From assembly GCA_021613375.1 (NCBI GenBank), contig CM038703.1, positions 25,222,194 to 25,286,193 of the forward strand: a stretch of 64,000 nucleotides of DNA, in the 5' to 3' direction. This DNA is from Megaleporinus macrocephalus. Its lineage: Eukaryota; Chordata; Actinopteri; Characiformes; Anostomidae. Under the pieces are notes generated by a model that had not been told where the DNA came from, did no database searches, and saw nothing but the letters and a program-made list of their open reading frames with translations. A program made the position numbers and the translations under genes. Of the stretch, positions 1-11,889 are shown piece by piece (the first letter of the stretch is position 1; each line of letters starts with the position of its first letter).

Positions 1-637
1 AGAGAGCTGTAGACCGTTCCTAAGGACGTTAAAAAGCTCATTTGAAAATGAAATTATAATAAAATTACCGTCCTGAATACTTTGTATTTGAAACGTAGTG
101 ATTCAGTCAATGTCGGGAAACTATAGTTGCTATAAATAAATAAGAGCTGCATATGATTTACAATTTTATTTATTTATTTTTTTGGTATTCTCATTAACTT
201 AAAACATTTAATAAATCAATAGAATCCATGATTTTCAAGCCTTAAATACTGATGTAATGAAAATTAACTCGGGCAGCATAACAGTGACCACAAGATTTCT
301 AAGATTTTAATACTAACCCTCCACTAAATGATGCGATGATAAATTTTGAGTACTGTGACAAAGCAGATAATGGGCTATTTTAAGAAACCCTTGTTTTCAG
401 GGCTTGGGTCAGATATGTTGTTATTGAATGCATGCACATTTCCCAATATAACAATAACATAGTACATTTGAGACTGTCAAATCTATTAGTACAATATGAC
501 TTGAGTGAGTTAGCTCAAATAAACACAACGACTTTCAGTACAGAAATAATTTTTAATAGGTTAACATGTGGACCATTTCAATAGCACTTTAACTGGTCTT
601 ACTCTTTCAGAATGACACAATTGATTGGTTAAGTTGT
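1..637. other. AT-rich spacer, no gene recognised
   Basis: No exon, RNA gene or recognisable mobile element was seen. On the minus strand this lies downstream of the psmb12 stop codon and probably contains its 3' UTR. Several T-rich tracts near 160-185 would read as A-rich poly(A) signals on that strand, but none can be singled out. Confidence 0.5.
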
Positions 638-764
638 AGAGCAGTGGTTCTTAGTCCTGGTCTTTTGGGGAACCCTACTATGGGCTAGGGTTGTTAGCGC
701 AGAGAAAACACTCCAACATGCTGAACAGTGCTATTCCAGGACCAGGACTAACAACCACTGCTCT
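638..764. repeat. Short palindromic MITE-like repeat beside the psmb12 stop codon
   Basis: The ends are inverted copies of each other: AGAGCAGTGGTTCTTAGTCC on the left pairs with the right end with one mismatch over about 24 bases. The 127-bp unit ends 9 bp from the psmb12 stop codon, so it lies inside that gene's 3' UTR. The TGGTTCT..CCTGGTC ends resemble a common fish non-autonomous DNA element, but the family is not certain. Confidence 0.6.
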
Positions 765-773
765 AGAGATATT

Positions 774-3700
774 CTATTCATCATGGAACGTGGGCAGTTT
801 ATCACCAGTAATGACCACATGTTCTACTCCATCCTCTGTAATCACCACCATATGGACCACACCACCACTGACATTATCTCTGCCTATCGCCAGGGCCAGC
901 GCTGGGGAGAACAAAGAGGTAATTTAACCATTCAGTCTATTTTTTCACAGAAGATATGCATTATATACAATAACAGTGCCAAATGTGCCTGAAATGCTGT
1001 TATTTTACACATGACCATTTGCTTTAATACATCTTATTTGGGGTTAATTAATGAAATAGACCACAGGAGACTGCTATTACAGAAAACAAGACATTATTCT
1101 GTCTGTGCTGTTAACTTCCAATGCTACCACTAATTTCTGCTTTTTTAATTTAGTGTTTTCCAAAGTTCTCTTAAAACTCCACTGTACCATTTGTAGTGAA
1201 CTGAAGGCACTCCTCTCGGTTCATCTCAGGTTTGTATTTTGCATCTGCATAGCCATATATGTAGGTGCTACCAGAACCTCCAATAGTAAAAGGCTGACTA
1301 ATCAGCATTCCTCCCATTGATACTGTGTATACCTAAACAGATACACAGTACATTAAAGGACATTAAAGTTTTCAATTTTACACTGTTTGTTACATCTTGG
1401 TAATTATGCTACATTAAACTTATTTAAATCTTAATTATTACCACCCAAAATATTTCTTGTGTTATTTTGCACAGTTCCTCTGAAAGAGACTTTCATGCAT
1501 GTTGCAAAGTCATTCTATAAGTACACTATATAGCAGATGCAAACTACACTAGTTTTCTGTAATTTAATATTAGCTTTTATATTAGTGATGTTCTGTACAT
1601 AACATAAGTTATACCTGTGCCCCTTTCTTCCTATCCCAACCTGCCGTGATGAAACCAGCCTGCAGATCCTCCCTATTGCTGTAGCAAAGCTCCTTTAGCA
1701 CGGATGCAGCAGCTTTCACTAAGGGAGGAGACTCCATCTGTATACTGGTGAAAGATGACATTTAGAACAAGCAATTTGGATGGACAATTTATAGTACAGA
1801 GCAGAAAGCTGCAGCCCATCTGAAAACTACTGCCAAATGGAACAGGATTGCAATGCATTTAAGAGTTGTATATAATGGTTTGTTTAAAATAATCTAAAAT
1901 TAAGAAACTGGCATTCATAACCTACACTTGAGTTGCTGCTTAATAATTATACACTACAACTTAACTAAGACAGCAGTGTTAAGGATGCAAGGCATGATCA
2001 ATGGCAATAAACTTACTACACCAGTATTTCTTAAATACCTTTCTTTTATTTCAGTGTTACTTTCTACATACTACTTTTCATATTACTTTTCCCTATTTTT
2101 AACAGTACTACACTAGCAAAGAATAAATGAACCAAAATCATACTCTATTAAGCTATTGTACTAAGATTGCCCATGTTCTATGAGCTCAGCTCCCTATAAG
2201 ATCTTAAAGAATAGATTTATAAATAAAAATTCTGTGTTAGCTGCCCTTAATTCGGATCAAGAAAACAATAGTAAAATATCTATGGCCTCATTCAAATATT
2301 AACATGCATCTCAGGTAATCTGATCATCAGTGGACATCACTGCAGAGATGTTTGAACAGGTTCCAATATGGCTCAGAGATGTGATCTCATGAGGGGTCAC
2401 TAAATGGCTTTCATGAGTAAAAATGATGTCAATCCTAATCTATCTCCTTCACAGCTATCAGATTACAATTCAATTGATCAAAATTCCTCAAAATACCAGT
2501 TGAGGACATATCATTTCAATAATGGAGTATTTTATGATGAATGGACCATCAGAAATGGCCCAAATACACTTTTCCACAACGGCAGATATATATTCAATAA
2601 GTAAGCTTGCTGTAGTTTTACTGTTGGTATTCTGAAACTCATTTACTACTAGTATATTGACAATGTATTAGGCTTGTAGGCCTGTTCTATTACACATTAA
2701 TCAAGTCAAACCACAATGTATTTCAAATATTTACAGACCGTACCATTAGAGCCCAGAACAGAAAATCAATTCCTGAGTCTGTTTAATTTTATGTTTATAA
2801 CAACTTGGATTAATAGAATCCAACAGCTGAAATTGATCTCAAGAGTTACTCAGGGATTCTTTGGGAATGCATTCATTTTCTGAAGGTGAATAAATAGGCT
2901 GGTGTACCTGTGGAAAGATAGCTGAAACTTGGCCATCTTTGTTACGGCTTGTGCATCTGCCAATGAGCCAGCAATGCAACAGAATATCCTGTCATGAACC
3001 TGGATTAGCTTGTTAATGACTTTAGATGGCACATAAGACCTATAGATTCAGAAAGACAATAGAGAGTGAAAATTAAGTATTCCTGTGTATGTGTCTGTGT
3101 GCTAAAAAATCTGTTTTTTGTGTAAAACTGGAACTGATAACTTAATCAATCACTGAATGATTTCCTCCTGCAAAATTAATGATCATAATGTAAACATTCG
3201 TGTATGTATCATTATTGATACTCACCCACCGATTGAGGCCCTGGAGTCAGAACCAATGATAACCCCTCCACTGAACTTTACTGCAAGGATGGTTGTCTAT
3301 GAAAAAAGGCAGTGGGAGTATTAAATCAACAGCTAGCAATCCTCAATGCTCTAGTAATTAAAGCATCATATTCATGCTACAGTTGCATGTCAAAATCATA
3401 CATTTTTCCTGATAAACCAAGAAAGTCTATTTTGACATAAAAGAAATAAATGTAAATGATTTAAACCTACACTATAATTTATATAACTTATTTAAACAAA
3501 TAAACTTATATAGAGAATTTAATTTAAATAACATCTATGACGGTTAAATGTAAGTAACAATAAGACTTTGAATAATTGTTAGCCAAACAACTGATTAGCA
3601 CTGCACTACTACAGTGTTTAATTCCCTTTCTTAGATTTCTTACTCTTCTGTATATGCAATCAAGACAGCTTAGCAGTTGCTGCAGCACCAGCAGTGGCAG

Positions 3701-3983
3701 AAGATTAAAGTGAAAGTAACTCTGACCACGTCGAATTATTCATCACTTATCGACACTTTAACTTACAGCCGAATAATTACAAGCTAAGGAAAGTAACAAA
3801 TGAATAATAGTCGTGGACAACTTAACAGTCATGGTAACAAAGCCATCGTTTCTGCACTTTGGCTACCTTAGCCTTATCCAAATGAAACTGCTCACAGACC
3901 CTGCGATGTTTTTGTAATATACAGTGAGTTGTACTTACGCCTGTGCTGACACCTTCATGTTGATGATTTGAGTGCTTTTCCAT
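774..3983 (-). CDS. psmb12: Proteasome subunit beta 12 (psmb9/LMP2-like, beta1-type), six coding exons
   Basis: Coding exons on the minus strand: 3983-3939, 3296-3226, 3039-2908, 1744-1615, 1332-1188 and 901-774. They join in phase to 216 residues. A 15-residue propeptide ([15 protein letters not shown]) precedes the catalytic threonine of TTILAVKF; Asp17 is in GSDSRAS and the catalytic lysine in INKLIQVHD. The beta1-type core continues with [11 protein letters not shown] and ends LPTFHDE. The residue matching position 45 is Ile (CCIAGS), so the S1 pocket looks hydrophobic as in PSMB9 (Leu45) and unlike PSMB6 (Arg45). One extra Gly sits at the exon 2/3 junction compared with PSMB6 and PSMB9. 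By family, this is a catalytic subunit of the 20S core that shapes peptides for MHC class I. It is divergently paired with psmb13a. The symbol follows fish nomenclature from memory; psmb9-like is the safe minimum. Confidence 0.93.
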
Positions 3984-4177
3984 TGTCCAATGTAGACAAT
4001 AACTGAGCGATCAAGCTTCGACTTGGGTGTTTTCACTCAGTTTAGAAGGAACTGTTCCTGGTTGTGCCGCACTGTTAAATGACGGCGACCCCGTTGGGCA
4101 CAGAAATGCAATTACATCGAGCGCACCCCTCCAGCATACATCCAAAGCACGTCAAGCAAACATATTTCTCTGAGGAC
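3984..4177. promoter_or_regulatory. Shared bidirectional promoter between psmb12 and psmb13a
   Basis: Only 194 bp separate the two divergent start codons, so both 5' UTRs and core promoters must lie here unless there are unseen upstream exons. A CCAAT motif lies at about 3987 just upstream of psmb12, and an interferon-response-like TTTTCACTCAGTTT lies near 4030-4044. That motif has TTTC and GTTT half-sites but not the exact ISRE spacing. Joint interferon control is inferred from the family, not shown. Confidence 0.6.
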
Positions 4178-6783
4178 ATGGCCCTTCAACGTGTCTTTGA
4201 ATCATCTATACCAGGTTTTAATTTCGAGAACACGACAAGGTAAGCTTAAACTTGTTTACCTTAACAATCAGCGCGGTGTGTCAGTGCTCGGAAAATTCGC
4301 AATCAAGACTTTATACCACAAAGACCTGGACTCTCACCAAAAGCGAAAGTATCGTTTTTCAGATTCGTGATTCTATAAAAAGCCTGTTCTTAAGTTTAAA
4401 AAAATGTTTTAAAATCATCTAAATGTAACCATGATGACACTGAACGTAAAATTGTTGCAGCATTTTTCTTTTATGTTCGTGGAAGCATCAGAAAACATGC
4501 CATAGCTTACCGCGACACGTCCTCCAGCCACTAGTAAATTTGATCTTTTGTCCTTCAGAAATACTTTATTGGAGAATGCCCTGGATGAGGGGAAAACCAA
4601 GGTACCTAAACCGATGAAGACTGGCACCACGATCGCTGGAGTGGTGTTTGAGGTATGAAATAAGAGGGAGGAAATTCAAATGCAGGACTATTAAACTTGT
4701 TTATTAAACTGCATGTTATATTTAACTTTTATTACTCCCCACCCCCAATTTCTGTAAAATAGGATGGTGTAGTCCTGGGAGCAGACACAAGAGCCACCTC
4801 CAGTGAAGTAGTAGCAGACAAAATGTGTGCCAAAATTCACTACATTGCTCCAAACATTTAGTAAGTACACCATCTGAATGGCACCTTCACTTCAATAACA
4901 AAAAGTTACGTGAAGTTAGTTACATCACAATGAAGTGATAAATCATGAAATGATGTTATGTTTGTTAACTTTATAGCTGGTAAATGACTTTTGGTGATTC
5001 TTAAAGTACACCCTTTGTTTGTTCTTTCCATACTTTACATAGTTTTTCTATAATGGAAAAACACATGTGTATGCTCCTTTTATTATTATTTTTAACTACA
5101 GGGAGACTATATTGCAGACTGTAGGCTTTCCAATGACTATCAATCATTATATATGATTTTTTTAAATAAAGAAGCAAAAATGTAAGATATTTTAAGTTTA
5201 TGTTGAAGCAAAAGTGCCTCATATGTCTATACACTAATATATGTACATTCATTTTAGTTGTTGTGGAGCAGGGACAGCAGCAGACACAGAAAAAATGACA
5301 GAACTGCTCTCCTCCAACCTTACCATTTATTCCATGAATAGTGGCAGGAACCCCAGGGTTGTCATGGCAGCTAACATCCTACAGAATATGCTGTTCAGGT
5401 GAGATTTGCTATGAATGTTTGTGTTGGTGAGTTAGAATGTAAAATGTCTTTGTTTGGACGTTTTAAGACTGTATATAAATTGTTTTAATATACTTTGGCT
5501 GTGTAGAGTCATTCCAAGTCCTGAAAGCCCTAGCACTGCATTTTTTTTTAACAATGCTTCACAACGCTTTAAATTTTGGTTCAATATAAATTTCAGTTGT
5601 TTCTCTTGTGCAAAAAAAATCAGTACCTCAGAGCTGTGGGCTAAGAATAAGTTAGTGTTGCTATTTTGTTATTTACCCTATTTGACATGCTGTCATATCT
5701 CAGGTATCGTGGTGGGATTGGAGCGAATCTAATTCTGGGAGGGGTGGACTGGACTGGGAGTCACCTTTACACAGTGGGGCCCTATGGGAACATGGAAGAG
5801 GCTCCATATCTCGCCATGGGTTAGCATGTGTCAGCTAGACACAAATGCATTTATGTTTATTAATAATTTAGTTTTGTAATTGTCATGTAATTATTCTAAC
5901 ATGATTCATTGGTGATTTAATGGTTTTAGGATCGGGTGATTTAGCTGCTATGGGTGTACTTGAGGATAGGTTCAAAGCCAGAATGGAGGTACTTTGGTGA
6001 ATTGTTTTTTTTTTTTTTTACAAATATAAAAAAAACATTATGCAGTACTACATCTGAACTGGCTTATAGATTAACCTATTCTTATGGTCTTTCTGTCCTC
6101 CAGCTTGGGGAGGCCAAAACATTGGTGCGTGATGCCATCCATGCAGGTATCATGAGTGACCTGGGTTCAGGGAACAACATAGACGTATGTGTCATCACCG
6201 GTAAAGGAGTGGATTACATAAGATCCTATCAGGAATCTGAATACAAGGACAACAGGTGAGAATTAATGTACAGCATGTCTAACACAGCTAGCACATTTTA
6301 CATTTTATTTTAGTTCTGTGAATTGTGGAATAAGTATGTAATTATCGCATAACCCCTTTCCATTTCTCACATTTAAGTTGTATAAGCCAAGAGCCAGTGG
6401 ACATTTAAAACTGTGAATGTTTATTTGACATATATAATGTCATTTTAAGCATTATTTTACATTCAAACTCTGTTTCAGGAAAAAAACCCTACCTAATTGA
6501 TTAATGTTTTCCCAGAAAAGTACTGTCTTTTAAAGCAGAGAAGGTGTTATATTGTTCCCTAGTCATTGTAAGCCTCCTGCAATTCAGCTTAGGGATTATC
6601 AAAGATTAGGAAACATCTGTAGGTAATATGCTCTTCTTCTTCTCTTGCTTTTTCTATTTTCTCTCTACCAGGCAAGGAAAGTACAAATATAAACCAGGTA
6701 CAACTCCTGTTTTGACTGAGAAAGTGGTTCGCTTGGAACTGGAGCTGGTGCACGAGACTGTTCAGACAATGGAAATATCATGA
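4178..6783 (+). CDS. psmb13a: Proteasome subunit beta 13a (PSMB10/MECL-1-like, beta2-type), eight coding exons
   Basis: Exons 4178-4239, 4559-4652, 4763-4860, 5258-5398, 5704-5819, 5930-5988, 6104-6255 and 6672-6783 join in phase to 277 residues. The propeptide contains the [10 protein letters not shown] stretch seen as GFSFENCQRN in human PSMB10. Cleavage before TTIAGVVF would expose catalytic Thr1; Asp17 is in GADTRAT and Lys33 in [11 protein letters not shown]. Gly45 in [12 protein letters not shown] is the beta2 S1-pocket residue linked to trypsin-like specificity. The C-terminal arm ([18 protein letters not shown]) is the beta2 extension that wraps the neighbouring beta3 subunit. The role by family is the beta2i-type catalytic subunit of the immunoproteasome. 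psmb13a is the usual fish name; psmb10-like is equivalent if that name is not accepted. Confidence 0.94.
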
Positions 6784-6903
6784 GCAACAGAAACAGAAAA
6801 ACAAGCAATATTGTTGTAGAAATTAAAATTTGAAATACTGTACTGTCCAACAGCAAAATAATTGTCACTTGTTCATTAATAGTTGTGTCTGTTATGACAT
6901 TGT

Positions 6904-6909
6904 AATAAA
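6904..6909 (+). promoter_or_regulatory. Poly(A) signal of psmb13a
   Basis: AATAAA lies about 120 bp after the psmb13a stop codon and is the first such signal downstream. Confidence 0.7.
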
Positions 6910-7379
6910 TTACAAGATGGCCTTTGTGTATCTCCCTTTTTCTTCTTGGTTAAAAGGAAAGTGCAACCAAACATGTATTGACAGACAAGTAATGGCAGTA
7001 TTACTATAATAAATAAAATAAATTATTTGTTACAAACTGCATTAAGAGGATTACCACATCTTAACCGGGGGTCACCTAAATTCAGTTAGAATGAAGAATG
7101 CATTCCACTTACAGTATGTTTGGGAAATGTTTTAAGAAAAAAATTATGTGATTCAGAGCCAGTGTACACCACAGTCCACCACTCTTCTTACTTTATTATT
7201 TTATTAAAGCTACATTCGTCATAAGACTGCAACATTAAAAAGCTGCCTGAATTGCAAGCAAAATACAGTAAACAGCTGAACTTGTTATTCAACAGGATAA
7301 AACTATCAAACTATACTATTTAAGAGTAGCACTATAATACCCACACAATATCCTACTGCGCAACCTGTAGGCATGAAGT

Positions 7380-7449
7380 TCTCCTGTGAACCGGTGATGT
7401 AGGCAGACGAGTGCACTCATTGGACAGCCGTTCGCGAAAACTTGTAAAG
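7380..7449 (+). promoter_or_regulatory. Promoter and probable non-coding first exon of psmb8
   Basis: A GC-richer stretch with an inverted CCAAT (ATTGG near 7419) and a TTCGCGAA palindrome ends at AAAG followed by a GTAGGT donor at 7450. A matching acceptor (TATTTTAG) ends at 7738, six bases before the psmb8 ATG. This predicts a 5' UTR intron of about 290 bp. The transcription start is not defined by the sequence. Confidence 0.5.
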
Positions 7450-7744
7450 GTAGGTTAGTACTGTTTCTTTTCCGTAAAACATATTTAGTTTATTTGCTTT
7501 TTAAGCATCCGCAAACAGGAGTGTGCCTAATGTTTTATTTTATAAAATAAAAAGTCTTGAGTATTTTAAAAATGAGGGTAGAACGTGCCTATAATCGAAA
7601 CTAAAAATAATATCTCTCAAGCTTTCGGTTTCCAAAGTAGAGTATCTAAGAGGCATCATATTTCACCGCCTTTTACTCGGTTCTTTTGCGTTTACAATAG
7701 CACATAGATAAAAAACTAAGTATATACATATATTTTAGTACATC

Positions 7745-9023
7745 ATGGCTCTTTTAGACGCAAGTGGGTTTTCGTTCTTGTCCGGATTTTTCGCATGGAA
7801 AACACAGCTCATAGACCGACCGAATCATTATAGTTTTGGGGCGAAGTGTCAAGAATTTGCTGTTCCAGTTGGAGCTGACGTAAGTGATTAATATTACAAA
7901 TTTATATTGGTGGCAGTTTCTAAATAATGTTATGAAGAACAACAATCTTAAATCTAATATGTGAAAAGCGTATACGTTTAAATAGAAATGCCGCTGTCAT
8001 GAAGACAAATATTAAAGCATTTGCAACAAAGTACATAGTGATTTCAAAATATTCTCACTTCCCTCAAGCATTAAAGTGTGTATAGTATTGCAAAGGTAAA
8101 GGAACTCTTCTTAATGTGTCTTCAGCCCTCAGCCTTTCTGAAATCCTGCAGTTGTGAGGATGGCATAACAGTAGACATGAACCATGGCACCACCACACTG
8201 GCTTTTAAGTTCCGTCATGGTGTCATTGTGGCAGTTGACTCTAGGGCCTCAGCTGGTAGCTACATTGGTAAGCATACAAAAGTTACTTCGAAAAGATAAA
8301 CACATTTGCCAAAACCTTGTACTGAATTCTACAAGACGTCACATGTAATTGTAAAATGCATATTATTTCTAACTCTGTTTTTTATACCAATCTTAATATA
8401 TCTGTTTTGGACAGCATCAAAGGAGGCAAATAAGGTGATTGAGATCAACCCTTACCTGCTGGGCACCATGTCCGGCAGTGCAGCAGACTGTCAGTACTGG
8501 GAAAGACTTCTGGCTAAAGAGTGCAGGTTTGTCTGAACATGAAACTGAAGTGTGCAGTTTGGGGATGGAAGGGGTGCACAGATATAAAGTTACCATTAAG
8601 TGTGTCCATGTGTGGGGGATTGCTGTGTCAGTACATGTATTCAGTTACCTCAGAAATTAACCATTACAATAACCTTTAAAATTAGTTGAATAAAGATATA
8701 GACTGGGAACTATTTATATCTACATTTTACGTTCGCATTATGTTAAAAGAAAAAGGAACACACCTGTGTACATCTTCCAGTTCTTTGTAATATAAAGTGG
8801 ACACATCTGTTGTGAAATAAATATTCATTGTATGTACATTTTGTGTTTGTCCTCAGGCTTTACAAGCTACGTAATAAGCAAAGGATCTCAGTGTCTGCAG
8901 CTTCCAAGTTGCTTTCCAACATGATGCTAGGTTATAGAGGCATGGGCCTCTCCATGGGTAGCATGATCTGTGGCTGGGACAAGAAGGTATATGACATATT
9001 CTTTGTGTGTGTATGTTGTTATC

Positions 9024-9106
<83 letters not shown>

Positions 9107-10081
9107 TTAGTATCTTTATAAACATTGCTTATTAATCATATGTCCCCAGAGTTAAGTATACTGCAAGAAAAAGTAAAGTAAATCACGTAAAGTTCAACAG
9201 TAGTCTTACAACAGCATACACTTCAGCATAACAACGATGAATAGTAAGCTGGAATTACATTTACATCACATCATTTACATTACATCATTTTATTTTAAAC
9301 AATTCAGTTTTTTGTGTTTACACTGTATTTGCTCTTTTTTATTTATTTTATTTTTTTCAGCCAATATCTCCTGGCCCAATGTGGGTACCAGAAACTTTGG
9401 TCTATTAATAACTGGTGTGTTTATGTGGATATTTGGTTTTACCACCCAGGGTCCAGGTCTTTATTACGTTGATGATAATGGCACACGTCTCTCAGGTCGT
9501 ATGTTTTCCACGGGCTGTGGGAACAGCTATGCGTATGGCGTAGTGGACAGTGGCTACCGTGAGGATATGACAGTGGAAGAGGCATATGAGCTGGCCCGCC
9601 GTGGTATTGCTCATGCCACACACAGAGATGCCTACTCTGGTGGAGTTGTCAATCGTAAGTGGTGTCTGTTCATAACACATGCTTTTGATATATTATCTAA
9701 ATGTAATTATGGAATGACATACTTATTTAGCTATTTATTACACCAGTGTATATATTACCAATTAGGTTAATATTTTTCTGGTTATTTTGATTTCAAGCGA
9801 TTACTAAAACCTGGGAAAATGCAAAAGCAACTGTGTGGAATATTGATGACTTGTAGTAGTTAATCGGAGTTTACACCACTTGTACAGTAGTAGAGGCCAG
9901 CTGTTTACAGAATTCTGCACCTGTAGGCCCATACTTGTATTTACCCATTTGTGAATATCAATTTACCTATATTTGTTCTTCTCTCTCCTTAGTCTATCAC
10001 ATGGAAGAAGATGGCTGGATCAAGGTGGGCAAGGATGATGTGTCTGAGCTAATCCATCGCTACAAGAAGGGAATGTTTTGA
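7745..10081 (+). CDS. psmb8: Proteasome subunit beta 8 (LMP7, beta5i), A-type allele or lineage, six coding exons
   Basis: Exons 7745-7879, 8126-8267, 8415-8526, 8857-8986, 9450-9654 and 9993-10081 join in phase to 270 residues. The 66-residue prosequence ends DMNHG, and mature Thr1 begins [11 protein letters not shown]. Asp17 is in VAVDSRAS, Lys33 in EANKVIEIN and Met45 in [12 protein letters not shown], the beta5 S1 residue giving chymotrypsin-like cleavage. Residue 31 of the mature chain is Ala (SKEANK), the small-residue A type of the ancient PSMB8 dimorphism; the alternative F type carries Phe or Tyr. The rest is conserved ([20 protein letters not shown]), ending HRYKKGMF. By family, this is the interferon-inducible catalytic subunit of the 20S core that makes hydrophobic C-terminal peptides for class I. 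It lies downstream of psmb13a on the same strand. Confidence 0.96.
9028..9102. repeat. (TA)n microsatellite in psmb8 intron 4
   Basis: An uninterrupted run of about 37 TA units lies between exons 4 and 5. It produces Tyr-Ile repeat translations that are not genes. Confidence 0.95.
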
Positions 10082-10140
10082 TGGGTATATGGACTCAGTA
10101 ACATGGTTACTGCTTTGTGACTTTACCAGATACACTTCAA

Positions 10141-10146
10141 AATAAA
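10141..10146 (+). promoter_or_regulatory. Poly(A) signal of psmb8
   Basis: AATAAA lies 60 bp after the psmb8 stop codon. Confidence 0.8.
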
Positions 10147-10845
10147 GTTAATTCTCAAATTAAAAGGCCAACATTGTAAAATTGTATTTCTTTTTAAGCC
10201 ACAAAAAAACCTGGTTATTGTTTAAATTATTAGGATCTGCCCCATACATTATAAGGCTTTCTTCATGAGCTGGTTTGTAGCTGTTATTTATATTTCACAG
10301 TGTATTGCTGGCCAGGAGACAACAGCATTACTGACTTTACTTACTGAACAGCTACTTCTCAAATCATTAATTCTGAAATAAGCAATATCTTATTTAAAGG
10401 TTGAGCAATGATATGTAGTGAAATTAGATGCTAGGTCATGTGCTTGATGGGCCTCCCCATGGATATATAACAAAAAAAAAAAACACGAGTATGTGCATAT
10501 TATGTATAAAATATTTCTCAACCTTTATGAGATGCAGTCATTTTTTTATGTTCAAAGTTTGATACAAACAACATTTCTTATGGGTTCTATGTTCTAATGT
10601 GAATTATATATGGGTCTATGAGATTTGCAAATCATTGCTTTCTGTTTTTATTTACATTTATTTACAATTCTATACTATATTACATTATTTAAAGATACAT
10701 CTGCGCGTCATTAATGAAGTTTTAAGCCAAGTCTCTTTTATTAATAATACAGCAGGTGAAATGAGTATTGAAAACATCACCAATTTACTAAGTAAACATA
10801 TTTTTAAAAATTCTCACCAGATGTCGGTAAGCTATGTGTAATAAT
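10147..10845. other. psmb8-tapbp spacer, first part, nothing recognised
   Basis: AT-rich DNA with short A and T tracts. The translations are short and low-complexity, and no exon, RNA or TE was recognised. Confidence 0.5.
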
Positions 10846-10847
10846 GT

Positions 10848-11880
10848 GAAATGACCCAGGGAAAAAGTACTAAACACGCTTACTGAATTTTTTTTTTATA
10901 CTTCATACAAAAGCCTTTGTCAGCAATGACGGCTTCAGGATGGTTCCTATATGGGGAAACTACTTGCATGGTGTCATTTTGGCCCATTTTTCCACACACT
11001 CTTCAAATTCTGAGGGTTCCGTGGGCTTCTTCTATGCACTCTGAGCTTTAGTTCCTGCAATTGATTTTCTATTGGATTCAGGTCAGGTGACTGGGCCAAT
11101 CTAGCAGCTTTCTCTGAAACCAATCGAGAGTTTCCTTGGCTCTCATCTGACTACACTCTCCCAGTATTTCACACGCTTGTTTAAATGTTGTTGAACAAAC
11201 TTTAAACTCGCTTTAAACATGCTTTTTTCTTCAACAATTGAGTCTTGCATGGTGAGCGTGCATACAGGCCATGGCAGTTGAATGCATTATTTATTGTTTT
11301 CTTTGAAACAATTGGACCTGCTGATTCCAGGTCTTTTTGTAGCTCACCACAGGTGGTCCTTGACTCTTGGATAACACTTCTGATATACCTGGTCGTGGTC
11401 AGTTTGTAGTGAAATTATGTTCTTTCTATTTCCGAATTATGGCCCAAACAGTGCTTACAGAAACCTTCAGTAGTTTAGAAATTATTATTTAACCAATGCC
11501 ATTAGTATGTTTTGTAACAATAAGGTTGCAAAGGTCTTAAGGGAGCTTACAGGTTTTATCCATTATGGGATATTTCTTGTGTGGCACCTTCGTAATGAGA
11601 AGGTCTGTTGAACCAGCTGATATTAATTTGTACTAAATGCCAGGATTACTTTCTAATTACTGATAGATTACAGCTGGTGTCATGACTTTTCATGGCTCTT
11701 TCTTTATGAGTTCAATACTTTTTATGTCATTTCTCATTTCTCGTTATTACACATAATTTATGGACATCTATGGTTTAGTTTCTTTGCATGTGTGGATTGG
11801 ATGTCAATAGCAGCTTTAGAAATATGTTTACTTGGAAAATTGGTGGTGTATTGAATATTTATTTCACCTAGTGTATATCT
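10848..11880. mobile_element. Degenerate Tc1/mariner-type transposon
   Basis: The block opens with an AGGGAAAAAGTACTAAACAC-type end. It then holds stretches I recognise from fish and frog Tc1 elements read in reverse, such as TTTGTCAGCAATGACGGCTT and TTGGATTCAGGTCAGGTGAC. It ends near a TTTCACCTAGTGTAT sequence. No open transposase frame survives. The boundaries are approximate because clean inverted ends and a TA duplication were not resolved. Confidence 0.65.
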
Positions 11881-11889
11881 GATTTGGAC

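Noticed and set aside
2404..2604. 66-residue frame in psmb12 intron 3 ([16 protein letters not shown] start)
   Set aside because: It resembles no known protein, lies inside an intron, and its flanks look like a dispersed repeat.
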